A stretch of DNA of 64,000 nt from Bordetella genomosp. 13. Its GTDB lineage: Bacteria > Pseudomonadota > Gammaproteobacteria > Burkholderiales > Burkholderiaceae_B. Position numbers and translations under genes: made by a program. The DNA is taken from NCBI RefSeq assembly GCF_002119665.1, contig NZ_CP021111.1:1240001-1304000 (forward strand), written 5' to 3'. The notes beneath the pieces are model-generated. The model had not been told where the DNA came from. It saw only the letters and a list, made by a program, of their open reading frames with translations, and made no database searches. Shown piece after piece: positions 16,826 through 25,433 of the stretch (positions within the stretch are counted from its first letter, which is position 1; the number at the start of each line of letters is the position of its first letter).

Positions 16826-19800
16826 ATGTTCGATACCGTACTGATCGCCAATCGCGGCGAGATCGCCGTGCGCGCGATCCGCACGCTGAAGGCGCTGGGC
16901 ATACGCAGCGTGGCGGTGTACTCCGACCCGGACCGCGACGCGCCGCACGTGCGCGCCGCCGACGTGGCCGTGGCGCTGGGCGGCGAGAAGGCGGCCGACA
17001 GCTATCTGCGTATCGACGCGCTGCTCGAGGCGGCGCGCCAGACGGGCGCCCAGGCCATCTTCCCCGGTTATGGCTTTCTTTCGGAAAGCGCCGAATTCGC
17101 CGAGGCGTGCGAGGCGGCGGGTATCGCGTTCGTGGGCCCCACCGCGCAGCAGATCCGCGAGTTCGGCCTGAAGCACCGCGCGCGCGAGCTGGCCGCGGCG
17201 GCGGGCGTACCCATGACGCCAGGCACCGGCCTGCTGGATAGCCTGGACCAGGCGCTGGACCATGCCGAACGCATCGGTTATCCCGTGATGCTGAAAAGCA
17301 CGGCGGGCGGCGGCGGCATCGGCCTGTCGCGCTGCGCGGATGCCGGCGAACTGCGCGCGGCCTTCGAAGGCGTGCAGCGCATGGGCGCGCATTTCTTCCG
17401 CGACGGCGGCGTGTTCATCGAACGCTATGTCGACGGCGCGCGCCACGTGGAAGTGCAGATCTTCGGCGACGGCCAGGGCCGCGTCGCGGCGCTGGGCGAG
17501 CGCGATTGCTCGGTACAGCGGCGCAACCAGAAGGTGATCGAAGAGACGCCCGCGCCGCTGTTGCCGCCGGCCACGCGCCAGGCGCTGCTGCAGGCAGCCG
17601 TGCGGCTGGGTGAGTCGGTGTCGTACCGCTCGGCCGGCACGGTGGAGTTCATCTACGACAGCACGCGCGACAGCTTCTATTTTCTCGAGGTCAACACGCG
17701 CCTGCAGGTCGAGCATCCGGTCACGGAGGCGGTCACGGGGCTCGATCTGATCGCCTGCATGCTGCGCGTGGCGGCCGGCGAGCTTCAGTGGAAGGACCTG
17801 GACGTGCAACCCGCGGGCGCTTCGATAGAGGTACGCCTGTATGCCGAGGACCCGCTGCGCCAGTTCCAGCCTTCGCCCGGCGTGCTGACCGAGGTGCGTT
17901 TTCCCGATGACGCGCGGGTGGACGGCTGGGTCGAGACGGGCACCGACGTGCCGGCGTTCTACGATCCGCTGCTGGCCAAGCTGATCGTGCATGGCAAGGA
18001 CCGTGCCGAGGCGCTGGACCGCCTGTCCGATGCGCTGGCGCGCACCCGCCTGCACGGCATCGCCACCAACCTGGACTACCTGCGGCAGATCGTGGACGAT
18101 CCCGCTTTCCGTGCGGGCAAGGTGTCGACGCGCTTCCTGGATTCGTTCACGTACCGGCCCGCGGCGGTCGAGGTGCTCGAGGCCGGCACCTACACCAGCA
18201 TCCAGGACTATCCCGGCCGCACGGGCTATTGGGACATCGGCGTGCCGCCTTCGGGCCCCATGGACGACTATGCGTTCCGCCTGGCCAACCGCATCGTGGG
18301 CAACGCGCCCGAGGCGGCGGGGCTGGAGGCGACGCTGGTCGGTCCCACGCTGCGCTTCCATGGCGACGCCGTCATCGCGCTGACCGGCGGCACGTGCGCC
18401 GCCACGCTGGACGGCGAGCCCGTGGCGATGTGGCAGCCCGTCGCCGTGCGCTCGGGCCAGGTGCTGGCCACGGGCCGCGTGTCCAGCGGCTGCCGCGTGT
18501 ACCTGGCCGTGCGCCAGGGCTTCGATGTGCCCGTGTATCTGGGCAGCCGTTCCACCTTTGCCCTGGGCCAGTTCGGCGGCCACGCGGGCCGCATCCTGCG
18601 CATGGGCGACATGCTGGCGCTGGGTCGCGGCGACGCGCGGCTCTCGGAGGCGCCGGCCGCGGTCCGCGAGCCGCAGGCTCCGGCGCCCGATCTGGTGCCC
18701 GCCTACGCAAGCCAGTGGGAAATCGGCGTGCTGTACGGTCCGCATGGCGCGCCGGACTTTTTCACGCAGGAGGCCATCGACGCCTTCTTCGCCGCCGATT
18801 GGGAGGTGCACTACAACTCGAACCGGCTGGGCGTGCGGCTGTCGGGACCCAAGCCTACGTGGGCGCGCCAGGACGGCGGCGAGGCCGGACTGCATCCTTC
18901 CAACATCCACGATTGCGAGTACGCCGTCGGCAGCATCAACTTCACGGGGGACAGCCCGGTGATCCTGACGCGCGACGGCCCCAGCCTGGGCGGTTTCGTG
19001 TGCCCGGTGACCATCGCGCGCGCGGAGCTGTGGAAAGTGGGGCAGGTGAAGCCGGGCGACCGCATCCGCTTCAAGCGCATTGACTACGCGCAGGCGGTGG
19101 CGCTGGAGCGGGCGCAGGATGCGTGCATCGAGACCCTGTCCGCCGCTTCCGGCGCCGCCATCGAAGCGCCGCAAGGCACGGCCGCGACCATCGTGGCCAG
19201 CCTGCCTCCGGTGCCGGGCCGGCCTTCGGTCACGTACCGCCAGGCCGGCGACGGCTACCTGCTGCTGGAATACGGCGACAACGTGCTGGACCTGGCGCTG
19301 CGCCTTCGCGTGCACCTGCTGATGCAGGCCTTGCAGTCCGATCCGCTTCCGGGCGTCGAAGAACTGTCGCCCGGCGTGCGTTCGCTGCAGATCCGCTACG
19401 AGGGCCGGCGCATCTCGCAGGGCGAGCTGGTCGATTGCCTGCTGCGCATCGAGCAGCAGCTGCCCGATGCGTCCCGGGTCAAGGTGCCGACCCGCGTGGT
19501 GTACCTGCCGATGGCGTTCGAGGACAGCGCCACGCTGGGCGCCGTGGAGCGCTATCGCGAGACCGTGCGCGCCAGCGCGCCCTGGCTGCCGAACAACGTG
19601 GACTTCATCCAACGCATCAACGGCCTGGAATCGCGCGAGGACGTGCGGCGCATCGTCTTCGACGCCAGCTACCTGGTGATGGGCCTGGGCGACGTGTACC
19701 TGGGCGCGCCCTGCGCGGTGCCGATCGACCCGCGCCATCGCCTGCTCACGTCCAAGTACAACCCCGCTCGCACTTTCACCGCCGAGGGCACGGTGGGCAT

Positions 19801-20464
19801 CGGCGGCGTGTACATGTGCATCTATGGCATGGACTCGCCCGGCGGTTACCAGCTGGTGGGCCGCACGCTGCCGATCTGGAACAAGTTCCTGAAGAACCCG
19901 GTGTTCCAGGACGGCAAGCCGTGGCTGCTGCGCTTCTTCGACCAGGTGCGCTTCTATCCGGTGACCGAGGCCGAGCTGGACGTGCTGCGTGCCGATTTCC
20001 GTGCGGGCCGCATCGGCCTGCGCATCGAGGAAGAAGTGTTCGACTTCGCGCAGCATGAGTCCTTCCTGGCCGAGCATGCGAAGGACATCGAGGCCTTCCG
20101 CGCCCGCCAGCGCGCCGCCTTCGACGCCGAGGTGGCGTTGTGGCAGGCCGAGGAGACCGTGGCGCAGGAGGCGCCGCCGTCCGGCGATGATGACGAGGTG
20201 CCGCTGGCGCCCGGCCAGAGCCTGGTCGCCGCGGACATGTCGGGCAGCGTGTGGAAGATACCGGTGGAGATCGGCCAGCGGGTGGAAGCCGGCGATCCGC
20301 TGGTGGTGATCGAGGCGATGAAGATGGAGCTGACCGTGGCCGCGCCGCGCGCCGGCGTGGTCGGCGCCATACGCTGCGCGCGCGGCAGGCAGGTCGACAT
20401 GGGCGATCCGCTCGTGGTGTTGAACGAAGACGTGCCCGAGACCGAGGCAGAGGCCGGGGACTGA
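16826..20464 (+). CDS. uca: Biotin-dependent urea carboxylase
   Basis: 1212 residues from ATG 16826 with AGGGGAAG upstream. Domains in order: biotin carboxylase (1 to about 447; FDTVLIANRGEIAVRAIRTL, STAGGGGIGLS, VNTRLQVEHPVTE), the carboxyltransferase made of a KipA/AHS2-like part (about 448-780; GTYTSIQDYPGRTGYWDIG) and a KipI/AHS1-like part (about 795-1010), then a biotinyl domain with the acceptor lysine in EAMKMEL near 1165. It carboxylates urea to allophanate with ATP and bicarbonate. Related enzymes linked to guanidine riboswitches and CgdAB act on guanidine; neither is present here and a urea importer is adjacent, favouring urea as substrate. bioB lies 25 kb away in this window. Confidence 0.95.
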   Translation: MFDTVLIANRGEIAVRAIRTLKALGIRSVAVYSDPDRDAPHVRAADVAVALGGEKAADSYLRIDALLEAARQTGAQAIFPGYGFLSESAEFAEACEAAGIAFVGPTAQQIREFGLKHRARELAAAAGVPMTPGTGLLDSLDQALDHAERIGYPVMLKSTAGGGGIGLSRCADAGELRAAFEGVQRMGAHFFRDGGVFIERYVDGARHVEVQIFGDGQGRVAALGERDCSVQRRNQKVIEETPAPLLPPATRQALLQAAVRLGESVSYRSAGTVEFIYDSTRDSFYFLEVNTRLQVEHPVTEAVTGLDLIACMLRVAAGELQWKDLDVQPAGASIEVRLYAEDPLRQFQPSPGVLTEVRFPDDARVDGWVETGTDVPAFYDPLLAKLIVHGKDRAEALDRLSDALARTRLHGIATNLDYLRQIVDDPAFRAGKVSTRFLDSFTYRPAAVEVLEAGTYTSIQDYPGRTGYWDIGVPPSGPMDDYAFRLANRIVGNAPEAAGLEATLVGPTLRFHGDAVIALTGGTCAATLDGEPVAMWQPVAVRSGQVLATGRVSSGCRVYLAVRQGFDVPVYLGSRSTFALGQFGGHAGRILRMGDMLALGRGDARLSEAPAAVREPQAPAPDLVPAYASQWEIGVLYGPHGAPDFFTQEAIDAFFAADWEVHYNSNRLGVRLSGPKPTWARQDGGEAGLHPSNIHDCEYAVGSINFTGDSPVILTRDGPSLGGFVCPVTIARAELWKVGQVKPGDRIRFKRIDYAQAVALERAQDACIETLSAASGAAIEAPQGTAATIVASLPPVPGRPSVTYRQAGDGYLLLEYGDNVLDLALRLRVHLLMQALQSDPLPGVEELSPGVRSLQIRYEGRRISQGELVDCLLRIEQQLPDASRVKVPTRVVYLPMAFEDSATLGAVERYRETVRASAPWLPNNVDFIQRINGLESREDVRRIVFDASYLVMGLGDVYLGAPCAVPIDPRHRLLTSKYNPARTFTAEGTVGIGGVYMCIYGMDSPGGYQLVGRTLPIWNKFLKNPVFQDGKPWLLRFFDQVRFYPVTEAELDVLRADFRAGRIGLRIEEEVFDFAQHESFLAEHAKDIEAFRARQRAAFDAEVALWQAEETVAQEAPPSGDDDEVPLAPGQSLVAADMSGSVWKIPVEIGQRVEAGDPLVVIEAMKMELTVAAPRAGVVGAIRCARGRQVDMGDPLVVLNEDVPETEAEAGD

Positions 20465-20465
20465 C

Positions 20466-21188
20466 ATGCGATCCGCGGTACAGATGGGGCCGGCGCTGCG
20501 CCAGGTGACCGCCAGCCCCGGCTCGCTTGCCGACGCGGTGTACGAGCAGCTGAAAGAGGATCTGTTCGAGTTTCGCCTGCTGCCGGGCGACATGTTCAGC
20601 GAGGCGGACGTGGTGGCGCGCCTGGGGGTCAGCCGCACGCCGGTGCGGCTGGGGCTTGCGCGGCTGGAGCGCGAGGGCTTTCTCATCCTGCGCCAGCGCA
20701 GCGGCTGGCAGGTGCGGCCCTTCGACTTCGAGCGCTTCGAGGCCCTGTACGACGTGCGCATCGTGCTGGAATTGGCGGCGGTGGACCGGCTGTGCGGCCG
20801 CAACGAGATGGACCCTTCCGGCATCCTGGGCGCGCTGCAGGACGTGTGGCTGGTGCCGCCGCCCCAGCGCATCCGGGACGGCAGGCTGGTGGCCCAGCTG
20901 GACGAGGCTTTTCATTGCGCGCTGGTCGCCGCCGCCGGCAACCCCGAGATGGCGCAGATCCATCGCGACGTCACCGAGAAGATCCGCATCGTGCGCCGCC
21001 TGGACTTCACCAAGGAGTTCCGCGTGGACGCCACCTACGACGAGCACGCGGCGGTGCTGCGCGCGATCCTGGCGCGCAATGCCGAGCCGGCGCGCATCAT
21101 GCTGAAGTCTCACATCGAGATCAGCAAGGCCGAGGTGCGCAAGATCACGCTGCACATGCTGCACCAGGCGCGCGCGGGACATTCTTGA
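20466..21188 (+). CDS. GntR-family (FCD) transcriptional regulator of the urea operon
   Basis: 240 residues. The N-terminal winged helix-turn-helix (about 20-85) includes VYEQLKEDLFEFRLLPGDMFSE, written here in part, and LGVSRTPVRLGLARLEREGF; the C-terminal all-helical FCD domain has the metal/ligand residues in the pattern D-x3-R, H near FHCALVAAAGNP and H in YDEHAAVLRAI. Only 1 bp separates it from the urea carboxylase stop, so it is co-transcribed. It probably senses a small carboxylate such as allophanate or a related acid, and two palindromes before the operon (14883-14894, 14950-14961) are its likely targets. A second ATG six codons in is possible. Confidence 0.88.
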   Translation: MRSAVQMGPALRQVTASPGSLADAVYEQLKEDLFEFRLLPGDMFSEADVVARLGVSRTPVRLGLARLEREGFLILRQRSGWQVRPFDFERFEALYDVRIVLELAAVDRLCGRNEMDPSGILGALQDVWLVPPPQRIRDGRLVAQLDEAFHCALVAAAGNPEMAQIHRDVTEKIRIVRRLDFTKEFRVDATYDEHAAVLRAILARNAEPARIMLKSHIEISKAEVRKITLHMLHQARAGHS

Positions 21189-21230
21189 TCGGCGAGCCGG
21201 CCCGGCCGGCAGCGGATCGACTACATTCAA

Positions 21231-21260
21231 AGGGAATAAACCGCGGCGCGCCATCGTCTG
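21231..21260 (+). promoter_or_regulatory. Candidate ECF sigma promoter
   Basis: AGGGAATAAA (21231-21240) followed after 14 bp by CGTCTG (21255-21260) looks like an ECF-type -35 GGAATAA and -10 CGTC pair. It lies about 50 bp before the first gene of an operon that encodes its own ECF sigma and anti-sigma factors, so autoregulation is likely. Confidence 0.55.
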
Positions 21261-21312
21261 TACGCTAGGTGCCTGCCGACCCCGGCGCGCCCTATCCCAA
21301 AGGAGCCAGACC

Positions 21313-21690
21313 ATGTACATCCGTCAAGCAGCCGCAGCGCTCGTCGCCGTCTCCGCCCTGTACGCCGCCGGCGCCCACGCCCAGGCGCCCGTCGCCACCC
21401 ATGACGGCATCCTCACCGACGCCAAGGGCATGACGCTCTACACGTTCGACAAGGACCAGGCCAAGAGCGGCAAAAGCGTCTGCAACGGCCAGTGCGCCGT
21501 CAACTGGCCTCCCCTGATGGCCGCCGCCAACGAGAAGGCGCAGGGCGACTGGTCCATCATCAACCGCGACGACGGCACCAAGCAGTGGGCCTACAAGGGC
21601 AAGCCCGTGTACCTGTTCGTCAAGGACACCAAGGCGGGCGACAAGAGCGGCGACGGGGTCAACAACGTGTGGCACGTCATCAAGCCCTGA
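21313..21690 (+). CDS. Secreted-repeat protein with Yx(F/W/Y)xxD motifs (COG4315-like)
   Basis: 125 residues with a Sec signal peptide cleaved near AHAQA. The mature protein carries two copies of the family motif, YTFDKD and YLFVKD, plus CNGQCAVNWPPL between them and a C-terminal GDGVNNVWHVI. Members are small periplasmic or surface proteins of unknown function, often next to ECF sigma/anti-sigma pairs. AAAGGAGCC precedes the ATG. The sigma factor gene follows 21 bp after the stop, so the protein is probably part of, or a target of, the same stress response. The two cysteines could form a disulfide or bind a metal; this is a guess. Confidence 0.85.
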   Translation: MYIRQAAAALVAVSALYAAGAHAQAPVATHDGILTDAKGMTLYTFDKDQAKSGKSVCNGQCAVNWPPLMAAANEKAQGDWSIINRDDGTKQWAYKGKPVYLFVKDTKAGDKSGDGVNNVWHVIKP

Positions 21691-21711
21691 TGGCCGCATA
21701 GCCGACGCGTC

Positions 21712-22233
21712 ATGCGCCCCGACGACACGGCCCGGATCGTGGCCTGCATTCCCAGCCTGCGACGCTATGCGCGCGGGCTGACCGGGGACCGCGAACAGGC
21801 CGACGATCTGGTGCAGGACACGCTGGAGCGCGCATGGAGCCGCTATTCCCGCTGGCAGCGGCGCGGTGAACTGCGGGCATGGATGTTCGGCATCATGCAC
21901 AACCATTTCATCGACGGCTTGCGGGCGCGGCGGCGCCAGCCCGAGTACGACGCTCAGCCCAACGTGCCCGATATCCCCGTGCGCGCTGCGCAGGCGGACG
22001 GCCTCGAGCTGCGCGACCTGGACCGCAGCCTGCAGCGCCTGCCGGCCGACCTGCGGGCGGTGCTGCTGCTGGTCGCCGTCGAGGAGTTCAGCTATCGCGA
22101 GGCCGCGCAGGTGCTGGACGTACCCGTGGGCACCGTCATGTCGCGCCTGTCGCGGGCGCGCGAACGCCTGGCCGCGCTGCTGGAGCGGCCCGAAGACAGC
22201 CAGCCGGCCGGCAGGCTGCACTGTGTGAAGTGA
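21712..22233 (+). CDS. ECF-family RNA polymerase sigma factor
   Basis: 173 residues with both ECF regions. Region 2 (about 10-75) contains ARGLTGDREQADDLVQDTLERAW, quoted here in parts, with DDLVQDT matching the -10 recognition helix, and region 4 (about 105-160) has LPADLRAVLLLVAVEEFSYREAA and PVGTVMSRLSRARERL. The lack of further domains puts it with small stress-type ECF factors. The anti-sigma gene starts 1 bp after its stop. The promoter at 21231-21260 is the likely target. Confidence 0.92.
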   Translation: MRPDDTARIVACIPSLRRYARGLTGDREQADDLVQDTLERAWSRYSRWQRRGELRAWMFGIMHNHFIDGLRARRRQPEYDAQPNVPDIPVRAAQADGLELRDLDRSLQRLPADLRAVLLLVAVEEFSYREAAQVLDVPVGTVMSRLSRARERLAALLERPEDSQPAGRLHCVK

Positions 22234-22234
22234 C

Positions 22235-23044
22235 ATGAGCGAAGAACTCCTGCGCGCCGTCCCGGGCACCGGGGCGCCCATCACCGAGGCGGACCTGCAT
22301 GCGTTTGCCGATGGTCAACTGTCCGAGGCGCGCATCGCCGAGGTCGACGCATTCCTGGCGCAGCAGCCGCAGGCGCGGCAGCGCGTGGAGGCGTGGCGCA
22401 GCCAGAACCACGCATTGCGCCAGTTGCTCGATCCGGTCATGGACGAGCCCTTGCCGCTGCGCCTGCCGCTGGCCCCGCCGTCGCGGCGCACGCCGCCTTC
22501 CATGCCGCGGTGGCGCGCCCTGGCCGCGGGCGTGGCGGTGGCGATAGTTAGCGCCGGCGCGGCCTGGTACGCGCGCGGCGCGCTGGAGGCGCCTGCCGCG
22601 GTTCCCGCCGCGGCCGACGACACCAGCTTCGCGCGCCGTGCGGCCGTGGCACATGCCGTCTACGCGGTCGAAGTGCGGCGTCCGGTCGAGGTCGGCGCCG
22701 ACCAGGAGCAGGCCCTGGTCACGTGGCTGACCAGGCGGCTGGGCGCGTCGGTGAAGGCTCCTGCGCTGGGCGCGGTGGGCTATGAGCTGGTGGGCGGCCG
22801 CCTGCTGCCCGGCGGGCGCGGGCCGGTGGCGCAGTTCATGTATGCCGCCGCCAACGGCCAGCGTCTGACGCTGTACGTCACGCGCGAGGCCACGGGCAAC
22901 CAGACCGCCTTCCGTTTCACACAGGACGGTCCCGTGCGCGTGTTCTATTGGGTCGAGGGCAGCCTGGGCTATGCGCTGTCGGGTGAAGTCGAACGCGACA
23001 CCCTGCAGCGCGTGGCCGACGAGGTGTACCGCCAGCTGAGCTGA
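22235..23044 (+). CDS. Membrane anti-sigma factor
   Basis: 269 residues. The cytoplasmic N-terminus has TEADLHAFADGQLSEARIAEVDAFL, in part, the helix pattern of zinc-free anti-sigma domains, then a single membrane segment at about residues 92-112 (WRALAAGVAVAIVSAGAAW) and a periplasmic domain of about 150 residues. It should hold the ECF factor encoded directly upstream and release it on an envelope signal sensed by the outer domain. The signal cannot be read from sequence. Translational coupling is suggested by the TGACATG junction. Confidence 0.85.
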   Translation: MSEELLRAVPGTGAPITEADLHAFADGQLSEARIAEVDAFLAQQPQARQRVEAWRSQNHALRQLLDPVMDEPLPLRLPLAPPSRRTPPSMPRWRALAAGVAVAIVSAGAAWYARGALEAPAAVPAAADDTSFARRAAVAHAVYAVEVRRPVEVGADQEQALVTWLTRRLGASVKAPALGAVGYELVGGRLLPGGRGPVAQFMYAAANGQRLTLYVTREATGNQTAFRFTQDGPVRVFYWVEGSLGYALSGEVERDTLQRVADEVYRQLS

Positions 23045-23065
23045 ACGTCGCCCGCGATCACGCCA

Positions 23066-23788
23066 TCACACCGAACGCGTGATGCCGCCGTCGATGCGGA
23101 TGTTCTGGCCGGTGATGTAGGAAGAACGATCCGTGGCCAGGAAGGCGATCAGGTCGGCCACTTCCTCGGAGGTGCCGTAGCGGCCCATGGGGATGCGGCT
23201 GCGCCGCTCGTCCTTCTCGGGCAGGCTGTCGATGTAGCCGGGCAGCACGTTGTTCATGCGCACGTTGTCGGCGGCGTACTCATCGGCGAACAGCTTGGTG
23301 AAGGCCGCCAGGCCGGCGCGGAAGACGCCCGAGGTGGGGAAGGCCGCTTCGGGTTCGAAGGTGGCGTAGGTCGAGATGTTGACGATGGCGCCGCCGCGCT
23401 GGGCCCGCATCACCGGCGCCACCAGCCGTGCGATGCGCACCACGTTGAGCAGGTAATAGTCCATGCCCAGGCGCCAGTCGTCGTCGCTGATGTCCAGCAG
23501 CTTGCCCTTGGGACCATGGCCCGCGCTGTTGACCACGGCGTCGATGCGCCCCCAGCGGTCGAGCGTGGCCCGCACCAGCTTCTGCAGGTCGGCGGGCTCT
23601 AGGTTGGAACCGGTGACGCCCAGCCCGCCGAGTTCGTTGGCCAGCGCCTCGCCCTTGCCCGAAGACGACAGGATGGCCACGCGGTAGCCTTCGGCGGCCA
23701 GGCGGCGGGCGGCCGCGGCGCCCATGCCGCTGCCGCCCGCGGTGACGATGGCGACTTTTTCCTGATCGGCTGATGCGGCGTTCGGCAT
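23066..23788 (-). CDS. SDR-family oxidoreductase lacking the usual YxxxK
   Basis: 240 residues from ATG 23788, chosen because AAAGGAACAGCC precedes it. It has a Rossmann nucleotide-binding start with TAGGSGMGAAAA (normally TGxxxGxG), NSAG, NIST for the catalytic serine region and the C-terminal SSYITGQNIRIDGG. Where most SDR enzymes carry YxxSK, this one reads FPTSGVFRAGLAAFTK, so the catalytic tyrosine and lysine are both replaced. From memory, a subgroup of SDR proteins with MNNVLPG shares this feature; it may use other residues or have another role. It is convergent with the anti-sigma gene. Confidence 0.85.
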   Translation of the reverse strand: MPNAASADQEKVAIVTAGGSGMGAAAARRLAAEGYRVAILSSSGKGEALANELGGLGVTGSNLEPADLQKLVRATLDRWGRIDAVVNSAGHGPKGKLLDISDDDWRLGMDYYLLNVVRIARLVAPVMRAQRGGAIVNISTYATFEPEAAFPTSGVFRAGLAAFTKLFADEYAADNVRMNNVLPGYIDSLPEKDERRSRIPMGRYGTSEEVADLIAFLATDRSSYITGQNIRIDGGITRSV

Positions 23789-23849
23789 GGCTGTTCCTTT
23801 ACTTTGGATGGAGCCGCCTATTTGATCAGCGCCGATGTCGCGAAGCAAC

Positions 23850-24719
23850 TCAGCCGCGCGCCCGCGTGGCCGTGACGCCGGCCGAGGCGGCCGCCACGGC
23901 GGCGACGCCCAGCCACTGCGGCAGGCTCAGCGCCTCGCCCAGGAACAGCAGGCCGGACAACGCGGCGAACGCCGGCTCCACGCTGAGCAGCGTGCCGAAC
24001 ACGCGGGCCGGCATGCGCGCCAGTACCCATACCTCGATCGCATAGGGCAGGGCGCTGGACAGCAGCGCCACGCCGAGCGCATAGGGCAGCAGCGACGGCG
24101 CGATCAGCGCGGCGCCGGCCTGTGCGAGGCCGATCGGCAGTACCGCCGCGGCGGCGATCAGCGAGGCGAGCGCCACGGTGGGCATGCCGCCCTTCAGGCT
24201 GGCGCGCCGGCCGAACACGATATAGGCCGCCCAGCAGGCGCCGGCGCCCAGCGCACATGCCACGCCCAGCGGGTCCAGCGGCTCGGCTGCGCCCGCCGTG
24301 GGCAGCAGCAGCCACAGGCCCGCCGCGGCAAGCACGACCCACAGGAAGTCCACCGGCCGGCGCGAGGCCGCCACGGCCACCGCCAGCGGGCCGGTGAACT
24401 CCAGCGCCACCGCGATGCCCAGCGGGATGCGATCCAGCGATAGATAGAACAGCAGGTTCATCAACCCGAGCGACAGTCCGTACGACACCACCGCGCGCCA
24501 CCCCGCGCGATCCAGCCGCAGCCGCCAGGGCCGCAGGATCAGCGTCAGGATCACGGCCGAGAATGCCAGGCGCAGCGCGGCGGTGCCGGCGGCGCCCACG
24601 GCCGGGAACAGGCTCTTGGCCAATGAGGCGCCGGCCGGCGTGGAGGCCATGGCCAGCAGCAGCGCGGCCAGCGGCGGCAGGGAAGATGAGCGGGTGGCGG
24701 GGGCAGTGGAGGGCGTCAT
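23850..24719 (-). CDS. RhtA-like EamA-family amino acid/metabolite exporter
   Basis: 289 residues with about ten hydrophobic segments in two EamA halves. Its sequence style, including FTGPLAVAVAASRRPVDFLW and ALPYAIEVWVLARMPARVF, is that of RhtA, the inner-membrane threonine/homoserine exporter. Real substrate is unknown. The start at ATG 24719 is chosen by homology; another ATG ten codons upstream is possible, and neither has a good ribosome site. The gene diverges from the chromate transporter genes and lies 61 bp downstream of the SDR gene start on the same strand. Confidence 0.85.
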   Translation of the reverse strand: MTPSTAPATRSSSLPPLAALLLAMASTPAGASLAKSLFPAVGAAGTAALRLAFSAVILTLILRPWRLRLDRAGWRAVVSYGLSLGLMNLLFYLSLDRIPLGIAVALEFTGPLAVAVAASRRPVDFLWVVLAAAGLWLLLPTAGAAEPLDPLGVACALGAGACWAAYIVFGRRASLKGGMPTVALASLIAAAAVLPIGLAQAGAALIAPSLLPYALGVALLSSALPYAIEVWVLARMPARVFGTLLSVEPAFAALSGLLFLGEALSLPQWLGVAAVAAASAGVTATRARG

Positions 24720-24863
24720 GATGCGGCCGCCAGGTGCGGCGCCGGACATTCTACGGCAGCCCGTGCGCCCGGCCGGCCGCGTATTGGACAGGTCCGCCGG
24801 GCCGCAGTAGGCTTTCCGGTTTCCCGCCCACTCTCGCATCGCCGGCCGGTTCCGGCAGCCGCC

Positions 24864-25433
24864 ATGGAAACTTCGAGCCATCCTCCTTCTGCGCCGGAAA
24901 CCGCGCCCGCCCCGACGCGATCCGAACTGTTCATGGGCTTCCTGATGCTGGGGATGACGGCCTTCGGCGGCGTGCTGCCCTTGGCGCGCCGCATGGTGGT
25001 CGAGCGCCGGCGCTGGATCACGGGCCCGGAGTTCACCGAACTGCTGGGGCTGTGCCAATTCCTGCCGGGCGGCAACATCATCAACATGTCAGTGGCCATC
25101 GGCATGAAGTTCCACGGACCGTCCGGGGCCTTCGCCGCGATGATGGGCCTGATCGCCGCGCCCACGGCGGTGGTGATCATGCTGGGCGTGGTGTACGACC
25201 GCTACAGCGCCGATCCACACGTGCAGCACGTGTTCGCGGGCCTGGCCGCGGCGGCGGCAGGGCTGCTGGTGGCGATGGCCATCAAGATCGCCATGCCGCT
25301 GCGCCGCAGCGTGACGGGCATGCTGGTGGCGCTGGCGGGCTGCCTGGCCATCGCCGTGTTCCGCACGCCGCTGCTGCCCACCATGCTCGTGCTGACGCCG
25401 ATCAGCATTCTGTTGATGCGAGGCGCGCGATGA
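24864..25433 (+). CDS. chrA1: Chromate transporter, first half (short-chain ChrA)
   Basis: 189 residues, one CHR domain: FMGFLMLGMTAFGGVLPLARR and GLCQFLPGGNIINMSVAIG are the two conserved motifs of this family. Short-chain CHR proteins occur as adjacent pairs that together make up a transporter of opposite-facing halves; chromate or sulfate export is the family's known role in some members. The stop overlaps the next gene's start (ATGA at 25430-25433), so the halves are made together. The N-terminal 18 residues are a proline- and serine-rich extension. Confidence 0.9.
   Translation: METSSHPPSAPETAPAPTRSELFMGFLMLGMTAFGGVLPLARRMVVERRRWITGPEFTELLGLCQFLPGGNIINMSVAIGMKFHGPSGAFAAMMGLIAAPTAVVIMLGVVYDRYSADPHVQHVFAGLAAAAAGLLVAMAIKIAMPLRRSVTGMLVALAGCLAIAVFRTPLLPTMLVLTPISILLMRGAR

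Noticed and set aside
16742..20872. A 1376-codon open frame on the minus strand
   Set aside because: Antisense to urea carboxylase with the same low-complexity composition; no start site or domain.
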